A DNA stretch of 64,000 bases from positions 558,001 to 622,000 of the forward strand of contig CAVVAY010000007.1 in the NCBI GenBank assembly GCA_963746465.1, written 5' to 3'. Origin of the DNA: CAVVAY01 sp963746465 (GTDB taxonomy: Bacteria > Actinomycetota > Actinomycetes > JACCUZ01). Each line of letters begins with the position of its first letter. The stretch's first letter is position 1. The notes below the pieces were generated by a model that ran no database searches, was not told where the DNA came from, and saw nothing but the letters and a program-made list of their open reading frames with translations. The translations under genes and the position numbers were made by a program. This document shows, one piece after another, positions 26,285 through 34,667 of this stretch.

Positions 26285-26491
26285 ATGTTCACCGTCAACT
26301 GCCCGGTCCTGGGGCACGAGGTCGTCATCTGGAGCGGCCAGATCGTCGGCCTGAACCGCACGGCGCACGGCGTCGCGGCGGAGTTCCACTGCGGCTGCGG
26401 TTCTGCCGCGGTCTGCCTTGCCGGTGAGTCACCCACCGAGGGCCGGCTCATCTACCACGCCGCCATCGTCTCCCTCGCCCCCGCAGCCTGA
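26285..26491 (+). CDS. Cys-rich mini-protein, unknown function
   Basis: A 68-residue protein whose cysteines at 6, 36, 38 and 44 (VNCP and FHCGCGSAAVC) could form one zinc or iron-sulfur site. It has a strong AAGGAGA ribosome site. It lies after the MMPL terminator and 16 bp before the GNAT gene, so it is probably co-transcribed with the latter. I do not recognise the family. The sequence looks like a compact beta-rich metal-binding fold; no function is assigned. Confidence 0.6.
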   Translation: MFTVNCPVLGHEVVIWSGQIVGLNRTAHGVAAEFHCGCGSAAVCLAGESPTEGRLIYHAAIVSLAPAA

Positions 26492-26507
26492 GCCGGAAGG
26501 CCCCGTC

Positions 26508-27056
26508 ATGACCACGACCTTCGAGACCGTCACCCTCGGGCATTCGGACCGCGGCCCGGCGGTGGCCCTCGCCCCACTGCGACCGCTGCACACCCTCGAC
26601 CTCGCCAGGCTCACTCTGGACCACCACGAGCTGTCCGGCAGCTCGCCGCTGGTCACCTACGCGCGTACTCGGCGCTGGGCGATGAACCTGGTGGCCCGCC
26701 GGGCGTCGGACGCCAGGGCGTTCGTGGTGACCGAGGACGACCGGGTCGTGGGAGTCGGCGTCCTGGACGACATCCGGCGCGGCAGCCTCTGCCACGCCAG
26801 GCTCGCGGTCTGGGTGGACCGAGAGCACCGGCGACGCGGAGTCGGGGGCGCCGCCGTGGGTGCCTTGAGCGTGGTCGGCCGTGACCTCGGCCTGCGCCGG
26901 CTCGAGGCGTCCGTGCTCCCCGACGACGCACCGGCCCGCGGCCTGCTCGCTGCGAGCGGCTTCGTGCCGGTCGGCCTGGCCCGCGACTACCGGATGGTCG
27001 CCGGCAGCTGGCAGGACCACGTGCTCTACGAGCGGGTCGTCGGCGGCGGTCTCTGA
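26508..27056 (+). CDS. GNAT-family N-acetyltransferase
   Basis: A 182-residue acetyltransferase. The acetyl-CoA pyrophosphate-binding motif is DREHRRRGVGGAAVGALS, followed by the beta-5/alpha-4 segment LEASVLPDDAPARGLLAASGF, both standard for GNAT enzymes. I chose ATG 26508, with GGAAGG upstream, over the longer frame, which overlaps the Cys-rich gene. The acceptor substrate is unknown. It precedes the response regulator at 27124 by 67 bp, but a separate promoter box suggests different transcription units. Confidence 0.8.
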   Translation: MTTTFETVTLGHSDRGPAVALAPLRPLHTLDLARLTLDHHELSGSSPLVTYARTRRWAMNLVARRASDARAFVVTEDDRVVGVGVLDDIRRGSLCHARLAVWVDREHRRRGVGGAAVGALSVVGRDLGLRRLEASVLPDDAPARGLLAASGFVPVGLARDYRMVAGSWQDHVLYERVVGGGL

Positions 27057-27110
27057 CGTGCCTGCCGAGGGCAGCCCGCCGACAGCCACCCGCTCGACGC
27101 CGGTGACGGC

Positions 27111-27116
27111 TACTGT
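27111..27116 (+). promoter_or_regulatory. Leaderless-type -10 box TACTGT for the NarL-type regulator
   Basis: TACTGT lies 7 nt before ATG 27124; no ribosome-binding site intervenes. Confidence 0.5.
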
Positions 27117-27123
27117 CCCAGAC

Positions 27124-27789
27124 ATGGTGCTAAGGGTGGTGTTTGCCGACGACAACTACCTGGTTCGCGAGGGAGTCGCCGCCCTGATGGCTGAGGTCGA
27201 TGACATCGACCTGGTCGAGACCCTCGCCGATCCGCAGTCCCTGATGAAGTCGGTGGCCGAGCAGAAGCCCGACGCCGTCCTCACCGACATCCGGATGCCC
27301 CCGACGTTCACCACCGAGGGCATCGACGCGGCGAAGCGGATCCGCGCAGAGTTCCCGTCGATCGGGGTGGTCGTCCTCTCGCAGTACGTCGAGGAGGAGT
27401 ACGCCTTCGAGCTCCTCGAGAACGGCGTCGCCGGTCTCGGCTACCTGCTCAAGGAGCGGGTGTCCCAGCTCGACGAGCTGGTCCGCGCGCTGCACGAGGT
27501 GGCTCGTGGCGGCTCGGCGCTGGACCCCAAGGTGGTCGAGGGCCTGATGGCCCGCAAGGCCAACGAGGCCAAGTCCCCGCTGCTCGGTCTCAGCGAGAAG
27601 GAACGCGCGGTGCTCGAGGCGATGGCGACCGGGCGGAACAACGCCACCATCGCCAAGACCCTGTTCATGAGCGAGCGGGCCGTGGAGAAGCACATCGGCT
27701 CGGTCTTCCAGAAGCTCGGACTGATCGAGGAGGGCGAGGTCAACCGGCGGGTGATGGCCGTGCTGGCCTTCCTCGAGGCCTCCGGCTGA
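27124..27789 (+). CDS. NarL/LuxR-type response regulator
   Basis: A 221-residue two-component regulator. The receiver carries FADDNYLVREG (Asp9-Asp10), the phospho-acceptor Asp55 in AVLTDIRMPP, and the switch Lys in YLLKERVSQLDEL. The C-terminal LuxR helix-turn-helix is LSEKERAVLEAMATG through ERAVEKHIGSVFQKLG. The gene lies 17 bp before a histidine kinase on the same strand, so the two form a cognate pair. The receiver beta-3/alpha-3 loop (PPTFTTEGIDAAKRIR) is longer than usual, a variant seen in actinobacterial regulators of this class. Confidence 0.9.
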   Translation: MVLRVVFADDNYLVREGVAALMAEVDDIDLVETLADPQSLMKSVAEQKPDAVLTDIRMPPTFTTEGIDAAKRIRAEFPSIGVVVLSQYVEEEYAFELLENGVAGLGYLLKERVSQLDELVRALHEVARGGSALDPKVVEGLMARKANEAKSPLLGLSEKERAVLEAMATGRNNATIAKTLFMSERAVEKHIGSVFQKLGLIEEGEVNRRVMAVLAFLEASG

Positions 27790-27806
27790 GGGAGCAGACG
27801 GCGCAG

Positions 27807-29126
27807 ATGGTCCTGCTCGGACGGTGGAGGCGGTCCCGGCGCGACCGGCAGGCCACGGTGCTCGTCCTCGGCGGGCTGTCCCTGTTCGTGGCGCTGGTCT
27901 ACGCGGTCGTCGTGCTCGGCGGCGGAGCCCTGATCGGGCACACCTCCTCCCCGCACCTCGGCCTCTCGGTGCTCGCGACCGCGATCGTCGCGCTGGCGTT
28001 CGAGCCGATGAAGCGACGACTCGAGGAGGTCGCCACCCGCGTGGTGCACGGCGGTCGCGCCTCGCCGTACGACGTCCTGAGCCGCTTCTCGGAGGCCGTC
28101 ACCGGCGCCTATGCCAGCGAGGAGGTGCCTGCCCGGATGGCCAAGGTGCTCGCCGACGGCACCGGTGCGGAGTGGGCCCAGGTCTGGCTCGTGGTCAACG
28201 ACGGCCTGGTGCTCGCCGCGACCTGGCCGCTCACCGTCGACGCCGATCGCACCCCGCCCGGCCCGGAGACGCCAGTGGGCCGTCGGGCACTGACCGTCCG
28301 GCTGGCCGGCGAGGTGCTGGGCGTGCTGCGGCTGCAGGAGCGCGAGCGCCAGCCGCTGACGCCGGTCGAGCAACGACTCTTCGCCGGACTCGCCGCCCAG
28401 GCCGGGCTGGTGCTGCACGGTGTCCGCCTGCGCGCCGAGCTCGCCCAGCGGGTGGTCGAGCTCTCGGCGCGAGCGGAGGAGCTGCAGGTGTCCCGCGAGC
28501 GACTGGTCGACACCCAGGACGCTGAGCGCCGCCGGCTCGAGCGGGACATCCACGACGGTGCCCAGCAGCACCTGGTCGCCCTCGCGGTGAACCTCCGGCT
28601 GGCGCAGACGCTGGCAACCCGGTCCCCCGAACGCGCTCAGCAGGTGCTGACCCAGCAGAGAGTCGCGGCCCGCACCACCATCGAGACGCTGGTCGACCTT
28701 TCCCGGGGCATCTACCCGCGGCTGCTGGTCGAGCAGGGCATCGGCCCTGCGTTGCGTGCGGCCGTGGTGACCAGCCCGGTCCCCGTCACGGTCACCGCGG
28801 AGGGCGTCGGACGACTGGCTCCCGATGTCGAGGCGGCGGTGTACTTCTGCTGCCTGGAAGCACTGCAGAACGCTGCCAAGCACGCCGGTGCCCACAGCAT
28901 CGTGGTCGACCTTCGGTCGGACAACGGTGGCCTCTCGCTCACCGTCACCGACGACGGCAAGGGGTTCGACCCGGCGACCGTCGCCGCCAGCAGTGGGATG
29001 TCGAACATGCACGATCGGCTCGACTCCCTCGGTGGCCGGCTTTCCTGGGACCGCGCCCGCGGCGGCGGCACCACCGTGCGCGGCTGGGTGCCGGCGTCCC
29101 GCTCCGCCGTCACGACGGCGGGCTGA
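27807..29126 (+). CDS. NarX-type sensor histidine kinase with GAF domain
   Basis: A 439-residue kinase with two N-terminal membrane helices (residues 17-45 and 52-66), a GAF-like region (about 88-205), a short coiled coil, and a HisKA_3 domain with the phospho-acceptor His249 in RRLERDIHDGAQQHLV. The HATPase_c domain has N-box EALQNAAKHAG and G-boxes VTDDGKGFD and GMSNMHDRLDSLGG. All catalytic elements are present. It should phosphorylate the upstream NarL-type regulator. Its TM2-GAF part resembles the middle of the next protein (29127), so the two look like a duplicated sensor. The signal sensed is unknown. Confidence 0.9.
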   Translation: MVLLGRWRRSRRDRQATVLVLGGLSLFVALVYAVVVLGGGALIGHTSSPHLGLSVLATAIVALAFEPMKRRLEEVATRVVHGGRASPYDVLSRFSEAVTGAYASEEVPARMAKVLADGTGAEWAQVWLVVNDGLVLAATWPLTVDADRTPPGPETPVGRRALTVRLAGEVLGVLRLQERERQPLTPVEQRLFAGLAAQAGLVLHGVRLRAELAQRVVELSARAEELQVSRERLVDTQDAERRRLERDIHDGAQQHLVALAVNLRLAQTLATRSPERAQQVLTQQRVAARTTIETLVDLSRGIYPRLLVEQGIGPALRAAVVTSPVPVTVTAEGVGRLAPDVEAAVYFCCLEALQNAAKHAGAHSIVVDLRSDNGGLSLTVTDDGKGFDPATVAASSGMSNMHDRLDSLGGRLSWDRARGGGTTVRGWVPASRSAVTTAG

Positions 29127-31196
29127 GTGCGCGCCCGGCTGGCCTGGCTGCTCGCCGGGCTGAGCGCGGTCTGTGCCATCGGCGACACCGTGGTCGTGTC
29201 GCGCTACCAGCCGCTGCTGTCGGAGGCGTCCATCGCGTTCCACGGCTGGCCGCTGGTGCCCGCCGCTTCGGTAGGCAGTGCCGTCATGGGCGCGATCATC
29301 GTGTCCCGCTACCCCCGGCACCCGATCGGCTGGCTGCTGGGGGTCATCGGCGCGACGACGTCCATCTCGATCCTGGCCGAGGCCTACAGCATCTGGAGCG
29401 TCGACGAGGGCGGCCCCGGTAGTGAGCGGCTCGGCCAGCTGGCCGGGCTGGTCGCGGCGCTGCTCGGTGGCCCGCTCGCACTCGCGGGCCTGGCGGTGAT
29501 GTTCCTGCTCGCCCCCGACGGCCACCTGCTGTCCCGCCGTTGGCGGTGGGCGGTGGTCACGCCGGTCGTGGGCCTGGCCATGTACATGGCTGGCGTTGCC
29601 ATTCAACCGCTGGACGACCTCGCAGCTCGCGCTGAGCCGGAGAGCATCAGCCTTCCGGCGGAGATCCTCACGAGCGTGGGGGTGCTGCTGATCACCGCCA
29701 GCCTGGTCGCTGCGGTCGTCGCCATGGTCACCCGCCTGCGGCGGGCGGACGGTGACACCCGCCAGCAGCTCCGGTGGGTCGTCGCGGCAGCGGTGTTCAT
29801 CGTGTTCGGCATGTCCGCGCTGATCGTCGTCCAGGCGTTGGACGGCGGGCGGACGACCTGGCTCTCGGCCGTGCCTCTGCAGGTCTCGTTCCTGCTGCTC
29901 CCGGTCTGCCTGGCGGTAGCCGTGCTGCGGTACCGGCTGTACGACGTGGACCTGATCCTCAACCGGGCCATCGTGCTCGGCCTCGCGACCCTGTTCGTCG
30001 CGGTCGGATACATCGCGCTCGTCGTCGGCGTCGGTGCCATGCTCGGGGGACAGGTCGAGGCGTTCTGGCCGTCTGTGCTCGCGACCGCCGTGGTCGCGAT
30101 GGCCTTCCAGCCGCTGCGCCGCTCGGTGGTGCGGTTCGCCGACCGGCTGGCCTACGGCATCCGCTCGGTGCCCTACGACGCGCTGTCGGACTTCAGCCGG
30201 CGCCTCGGTGACACCCCTGATCCTGAGGCGCTCCTGCCGGCGGTGGCCGAGGCCACCGGACGCGCGGTGTCTGCCAACGAGGTGCGCGTGATGCTCGACG
30301 TCGAGCACGGGCAGCAGCCCACGGCGGTGTGGCTGCCCGACGACGTCGAGTCCCTCGCGGTCACCGTCGACGACCTGGTGATGCTGACGATCTCGGACCG
30401 CACCGGCCGGCTGGGGGAGATGTCGGTCCGGATGCCTCCCGGCCGCGCTCCGCGGCCGCACGAGCAGAAGCTGCTCGAGGACATCGCGGAACAGGCGGCG
30501 CTGGCGTTCCGCAACGTGCGGCTGCAGGCCGAGCTGGCCGCGCACGTCGCGCTGCTCGACGAACAGACCGCCCAGCTCGAGGCGTCCCGACGCCGGCTCT
30601 TCGAGGCCGGCGATGCGGAGCGCCGGCGGCTGGAGGCGGCGATCGCCCGTGACGTGATGCCGACCCTGCAGTCCTTGACGGCTGCCCTCGACGAGACCGG
30701 CCTCGAGACGGCGGACGATCCCGACCCTGACCGGCTGGTCGCGCAGGCGACCACGGCGCTGGACGCGCTGCGCGAGCTGACCCGGGGCATCTTCCCCACG
30801 ATGCTGACCCGCGGCGGGCTGGTACCGGCGCTGTCGACCTACCTGTCCCGGCTCGGGCGTCCCGGCATCCTGCAGGTCGAGGAGTCGGCAGCCGACCGAC
30901 GTTTCGCCGCGCGTACCGAGGCGGCCGCCTACTTCTGCTGCACCGCGGCCGTCCCGCACGGTGACCTGGTGACCAGCGTCGAGCTGTCGGTCGCCGACGC
31001 CCAGCTGGTGCTCGAGGTCGTGGGTGCGGCTCCCGGCGATGCCGACCTGGCCGCGATGGTCGACCGGGTGGATGCCCTGGGCGGCTCACTGATCGGGTCC
31101 GACGAGCACGGTGAGGGCAGGCTCATGGTCGCGCTGCCCGTCGACGTCGAGCGACCCGCTCAGCCGCCTGAGGCGTTCGCGGCCTCCCACTCCTGA
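29127..31196 (+). CDS. Multi-TM sensor with degenerate histidine-kinase module (pseudokinase)
   Basis: A 689-residue membrane protein starting at the GTG that directly follows the previous stop. About eight to ten hydrophobic segments fill residues 1-330. A GAF-like domain lies at about 350-475, then a coiled coil, then a dimerisation region in which the expected histidine box reads AIARDVMPTLQSL, so the phospho-accepting His is missing. The ATP-binding region also lacks the N-box (YFCCTAAVPHG where the neighbour has LQNAAKH) and the canonical G-boxes, although DRVDALGGSL remains. It is a paralogue of the kinase at 27807 with extra membrane helices. It probably modulates the intact kinase by heterodimerisation (inference) and is unlikely to be catalytic. 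Confidence 0.8.
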   Translation: MRARLAWLLAGLSAVCAIGDTVVVSRYQPLLSEASIAFHGWPLVPAASVGSAVMGAIIVSRYPRHPIGWLLGVIGATTSISILAEAYSIWSVDEGGPGSERLGQLAGLVAALLGGPLALAGLAVMFLLAPDGHLLSRRWRWAVVTPVVGLAMYMAGVAIQPLDDLAARAEPESISLPAEILTSVGVLLITASLVAAVVAMVTRLRRADGDTRQQLRWVVAAAVFIVFGMSALIVVQALDGGRTTWLSAVPLQVSFLLLPVCLAVAVLRYRLYDVDLILNRAIVLGLATLFVAVGYIALVVGVGAMLGGQVEAFWPSVLATAVVAMAFQPLRRSVVRFADRLAYGIRSVPYDALSDFSRRLGDTPDPEALLPAVAEATGRAVSANEVRVMLDVEHGQQPTAVWLPDDVESLAVTVDDLVMLTISDRTGRLGEMSVRMPPGRAPRPHEQKLLEDIAEQAALAFRNVRLQAELAAHVALLDEQTAQLEASRRRLFEAGDAERRRLEAAIARDVMPTLQSLTAALDETGLETADDPDPDRLVAQATTALDALRELTRGIFPTMLTRGGLVPALSTYLSRLGRPGILQVEESAADRRFAARTEAAAYFCCTAAVPHGDLVTSVELSVADAQLVLEVVGAAPGDADLAAMVDRVDALGGSLIGSDEHGEGRLMVALPVDVERPAQPPEAFAASHS

Positions 31197-31540
31197 ACGA
31201 GCCGCTCCGGGCCGAAAGACCCCTTCGGCACGTAGGCGGCGGCACCGGACCCGCGATGGTCGAACTCGTCCTCGTCGTACGTCGAAAGCAGCACGACCAC
31301 GGGTGGGCGACCGTCACGCAGCGACCGGATCATCCGGGTGGCCTCGATGCCGTCGACGCCGGGGAGGTTGACGTCCATCAGCACGAGGTCGGGGCGCAGA
31401 TCGGCCGTTGCGGTCACCGACTCCTCGCCGGAGGCCACCGCACCCACGACCTCGAAGCCGTCGGTCTCGTCGACCACGGCTGACATGGCATTGCGGAACG
31501 GCTCCTGGTCGTCCACGACCAGGACGCGAACGACGCCCAC
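31160..31540 (-). CDS. Receiver-only response regulator
   Basis: A 126-residue protein consisting of a single REC domain: acidic pair Asp10-Asp11 in LVVDDQE, phospho-acceptor Asp56 in LVLMDVNLPG, Ser86 in LLSTYD, and Lys106 in YVPKGSF. There is no output domain after residue 115. I chose GTG 31540 because AGGAGGTG is ideally placed upstream; the long frame is not supported. It converges on the pseudokinase gene, overlapping its last 37 bp, which suggests functional association. It could act as a phosphate sink or by protein contact. Confidence 0.8.
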   Translation of the reverse strand: MGVVRVLVVDDQEPFRNAMSAVVDETDGFEVVGAVASGEESVTATADLRPDLVLMDVNLPGVDGIEATRMIRSLRDGRPPVVVLLSTYDEDEFDHRGSGAAAYVPKGSFGPERLVQEWEAANASGG

Positions 31541-31703
31541 GGGCACACCTCCTGTGACCATCATCGTGGACGGGGGGCGCGGCGCGACAGCGTGCTGAGC
31601 GCCGACAATCGTGCGGCTAGCCCCACCCCCCGGCGCCATCCGGCGGAGAGGTGGCCTCGGGGGCCGAGCGGGCTGCCACCTGCCGGTGCCGACCCGGTCT
31701 TCC

Positions 31704-31709
31704 TACCGT
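31704..31709 (+). promoter_or_regulatory. Leaderless-type -10 box TACCGT for the membrane hydrolase
   Basis: TACCGT lies 6 nt before ATG 31716; no ribosome site intervenes, supporting this internal start. Confidence 0.5.
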
Positions 31710-31715
31710 CGAGAC

Positions 31716-33044
31716 ATGGCCACCACAACGTCGTCCCCGGGCTCGCCCACCGCCTCCCCGACCACCACCGGCAGCACGCTGCCCGGTCGGGCGAGCCGGG
31801 TCCTGCGCGCCCACCGCCTCTTCTACGCTGCCGCGGCGGCTGTCATGCTGCACGTGGCCGACGACAACTTCGTGCAGCCGCCGGGCGGCACCTCCGCGGC
31901 CGACCACCTGGCGAGCGGTCTCGTGCCGCTCGCCGTGCTTGCGCTGGCGGTCTGGGCCTATCGGCGGGTGCGGGTCGGCGCGGCCGCGGTGATCGCCCTG
32001 ACGACCGGGTTCTTCGGGCTGGTCTTCGGGTTGATCGAGGCGGGCTACTACACGCTGGAGGTCGGTCCTTCGGGCGACGACTACAGCGGCTTCCTGGCCG
32101 GCGCGGCGGGTGTCGTCCTGATCGCGCTCGGGTTCGTCCAGTTGTGGCAGTCCCGCCGCACCGGGGGCCACTGGTTCCGCAGGTACGGCCGGCGGACCCT
32201 GCGGGTCGTCGGTGCCGTGGCGCTGGCGAACTTCGTCGTCCTCCCCGTCGCGTTCGCATACCTGATCGCGCACGTCGCGGTGGCCACGGTCCCGGCTCCG
32301 CACCTCGGCGCAGCCTACGAGGACGTCACCGTCACGACCAGCGACGGTCTCGACCTCGCCGGCTGGTACGTCCCGTCGAAGAACGGCGCCGCCGTCATCG
32401 CCTTCCACGGGCGGACCAAGGCGCAGCCGCACGCCCGGATGCTCGCGCGGCACGGCTACGGCGTGCTGATCCTGGACCGGCGGGGCGTCGGCGAGAGCGA
32501 GGGTGACGGCAGCATGCTCGGCTGGGGCGGTACGCCGGACATCCATGCAGCGGTCGACTTCCTCAAGGCGCGGCCCGAGGTCGACGCCGGCCGGATCGGC
32601 GGCATCGGTTTCTCGGTCGGCGGCGAGGAGATGCTGCAGGCCGCCGCGGAGAACCCCGACCTGGCCGCAGTGGTCTCCGAGGGCGCAGGCACCCGGCAGA
32701 CGAGAGAGCAGTACGAGGAGCTCGGCGCCGCCGAGTTCTGGTTCGGCGCACCGTCACTGGTCGCCAGGGACGTCGCCCATGCCGTGTTCACCAACCACCT
32801 GCCCCCGCCGACACTGATGAGCCTGGCGCCGAAGATCGCCCCGCGTCCCGCGCTGCTGATCTGGGCGCCCAACGGCGGGAACATGGAGACGATGACCCCG
32901 GTCTACGCGAAGCTCATCGGCCCCTCGGCCGAGGTCTGGGAGATGCCGGACGCCATGCACATGGCCGGCTTGCAGGCACACCCCCAGGAGTACGAGCGAC
33001 GGGTCGTCGGGTTCTTCGACCGGACACTGCTCGCCACCGGGTGA
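31716..33044 (+). CDS. Membrane-anchored alpha/beta hydrolase
   Basis: A 442-residue protein with about five membrane helices in residues 30-190, then a cytosolic or extracytosolic alpha/beta hydrolase domain. Hydrolase features are VIAFHGRTKAQPHARMLARHGYGVLILDRRGVGESEG, the nucleophile elbow GFSVGGEEM with Ser, and a late His in DAMHMAGLQAHP. The first half carries TM segments such as HRLFYAAAAAVMLHVADDN. The start is decided by a TANNNT box 6 nt before ATG 31716. The substrate is unknown. The gene is convergent with the CoA-transferase gene, 16 bp away. Confidence 0.75.
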   Translation: MATTTSSPGSPTASPTTTGSTLPGRASRVLRAHRLFYAAAAAVMLHVADDNFVQPPGGTSAADHLASGLVPLAVLALAVWAYRRVRVGAAAVIALTTGFFGLVFGLIEAGYYTLEVGPSGDDYSGFLAGAAGVVLIALGFVQLWQSRRTGGHWFRRYGRRTLRVVGAVALANFVVLPVAFAYLIAHVAVATVPAPHLGAAYEDVTVTTSDGLDLAGWYVPSKNGAAVIAFHGRTKAQPHARMLARHGYGVLILDRRGVGESEGDGSMLGWGGTPDIHAAVDFLKARPEVDAGRIGGIGFSVGGEEMLQAAAENPDLAAVVSEGAGTRQTREQYEELGAAEFWFGAPSLVARDVAHAVFTNHLPPPTLMSLAPKIAPRPALLIWAPNGGNMETMTPVYAKLIGPSAEVWEMPDAMHMAGLQAHPQEYERRVVGFFDRTLLATG

Positions 33045-33060
33045 CCCGCAGAGGGCGCCG

Positions 33061-34290
33061 TCAGCCGGCCAGGCCGAGGGCGCGGGCCTCCTCGCGGAGC
33101 TCGTCCCGGACCCGGGGATGCGCTGCCTGCTCGATGAGATGTGCTGCCTGGCTGCGCTCGTCGTGCCCGAACATCTCCGCGACGCCCTGCTCGGTGATCA
33201 CCGCCGTGTGCTGGAACGACGTGACGGGCTCATCGACCATCGCCACGATGCCGGAGGCGTCGGCCTTGGGGTGCCAGGACCGGAGCGCCATCAGGGCCTG
33301 TCCACCGGTCGAGTGCAGTGCGCCGACGATGAAATCGGTCTGGCCGCCGAACCCTGAGTGGATGCGGGCACCGATCCGGGAGGCGTTGGCCTGACCGAAC
33401 AGGTCGACCTGCAGCCCGGTGTTGATGCTGGTCATCGCCCGGTTCGCGGCGATCGCGGTGGGGGAGTTGGTGCGCTCCGTGCGCAGCACCTGCACCCGGG
33501 GGTTCCGGTCGATCCAGGAGTACAGCTCGGCCGAGCCGACCACGAAGGACGCGGTCACGACCGTGTCTTCGTCCAGCGCACCGGCCCGGTCGAGGGTGAG
33601 GATGCCGTCGGAGAACATCTCGCTCCATACCGCCAGCCCGCGGCGCCGGGCCAGCCCGGGCAGCGTGGCGTCCGGCACCAGCCCGATCCCCAGCTGCAGG
33701 GTGGCGCCGTTAACGACCCGGGCCGCCACCAGCTCGCCGATCCGGTGCGCAGCATCGTCGGGAACCGTGCCCGGTGGTGACGACAGCGGCTCGTCGGCCT
33801 CGACCACGAGGTCGATGTCGTCCTCGGTCAGCAGCCCGTCGCCGTACGTCCAGGGCATCTCGCGGTTGACCTGCGCCACGATCAGGCCGCCCCGGGCCCG
33901 GCAGGCCGCGACGGCCGACGGCAGGACGTTCACCTCGGTGCCCATCGACCAGACGCCCTCGCGCGGTGCCGAGACGTGCAGGCAGACGACGTCCGGCGGC
34001 AGGGTGGTCGCGAACAGCCGGGGTACCAGGCTCAGCCGCGCCGGGACGTAGGAGAGGGTCGGGCTGCCGCGCATCCCGGGCCCGACGAACGAGGTCTCGT
34101 GCACGACGTCGGGCCGGCGGGGGATGCCGGCATGCGCGTTGAGCATCCAGAGCCGGTACGCCGGCAGCGCCGCGTCCAGCATGCCGAGCAACGTCCACGG
34201 CACCGCCCCGTTGCCGCTGACGACCACCCGGGGCTGCGCGGGCAGCACCGCCAGCGCAGCCTCGAGGCCGCCCGCGTCGAGCGCTCTCAA
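33061..34290 (-). CDS. Acetyl-CoA hydrolase/4-hydroxybutyrate CoA-transferase family protein
   Basis: A 409-residue CoA-transferase. Family features are VVVSGNGAVPWTLLGML near the N-terminus, LSYVPARLSLVPRLF, DVVCLHVSAPREGVWSMGTEVN, the segment VNGATLQLGIGLVPDATLPGL, and the C-terminal IHSGFGGQTDFIVGA. These match the group that moves CoA between acetate and short carboxylates. The likely start is TTG 34290, overlapping the stop of the upstream ATPase gene (TTGA); the fold starts immediately after, and a GTG about 14 codons downstream is the alternative. The long frame upstream is only the overlap with the ATPase gene. Co-translation with a SpoIIAB-like protein is unusual for this enzyme. Confidence 0.82.
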   Translation of the reverse strand: MRALDAGGLEAALAVLPAQPRVVVSGNGAVPWTLLGMLDAALPAYRLWMLNAHAGIPRRPDVVHETSFVGPGMRGSPTLSYVPARLSLVPRLFATTLPPDVVCLHVSAPREGVWSMGTEVNVLPSAVAACRARGGLIVAQVNREMPWTYGDGLLTEDDIDLVVEADEPLSSPPGTVPDDAAHRIGELVAARVVNGATLQLGIGLVPDATLPGLARRRGLAVWSEMFSDGILTLDRAGALDEDTVVTASFVVGSAELYSWIDRNPRVQVLRTERTNSPTAIAANRAMTSINTGLQVDLFGQANASRIGARIHSGFGGQTDFIVGALHSTGGQALMALRSWHPKADASGIVAMVDEPVTSFQHTAVITEQGVAEMFGHDERSQAAHLIEQAAHPRVRDELREEARALGLAG

Positions 34291-34667
34291 CCGTCGAGGG
34301 GCAACAGGCACCACACGGACTTGCCGCCGCCGGCTTCCTGCCGCACCCCCCACTCGGCCGCGAGTCGGGCCACCAGGGCTACCCCCCGGCCGCGCATGGA
34401 GCTGTCCTCGACCTCTTCCCTGCGGGGCATGCCCGGCCCCTCGTCCCGGACCGCCACGGCGACCCCACGCTCGGTCACGCCGATCAGGACGGTGATGGTG
34501 CCGAGGCCGTGGGTGACGGCATTGGTGACCAGCTCGCTGACGACGAGCTGGACGTCGTCGACCAGCGGCGCCGGTATGCGGCTGTGGCACAGCTCGCGGA
34601 CCTGGACCCGCGCGGTGCGGGCAGCCTCGGGCCGCCGATCCACCGACAGGACGAGCTGCGCGTTCAT
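34287..34667 (-). CDS. SpoIIAB/RsbW-like ATP-binding protein
   Basis: A 126-residue HATPase_c domain of the anti-sigma kinase type: QLVVSELVTNAVTHG (N-box), RDEGPGMP (G1) and SSMRGRGVALVARLAAEWGV (G2). These small cytosolic ATPases regulate sigma factors by partner switching or act in light/stress signalling. No anti-sigma antagonist gene is adjacent. The stop overlaps the TTG start of the CoA-transferase gene. The start ATG 34667 gives MNAQLVLSVDRRPEAARTAR, the usual N-terminus. Confidence 0.85.
   Translation of the reverse strand: MNAQLVLSVDRRPEAARTARVQVRELCHSRIPAPLVDDVQLVVSELVTNAVTHGLGTITVLIGVTERGVAVAVRDEGPGMPRREEVEDSSMRGRGVALVARLAAEWGVRQEAGGGKSVWCLLPLDG

Noticed and set aside
27441..30959. 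1172-codon open frame antisense to the sensor genes
   Set aside because: It lies opposite three well-supported genes on the plus strand, has no recognisable domain, is rich in Arg, His, Gln and Pro, and is the usual third-position artefact of high-GC DNA.
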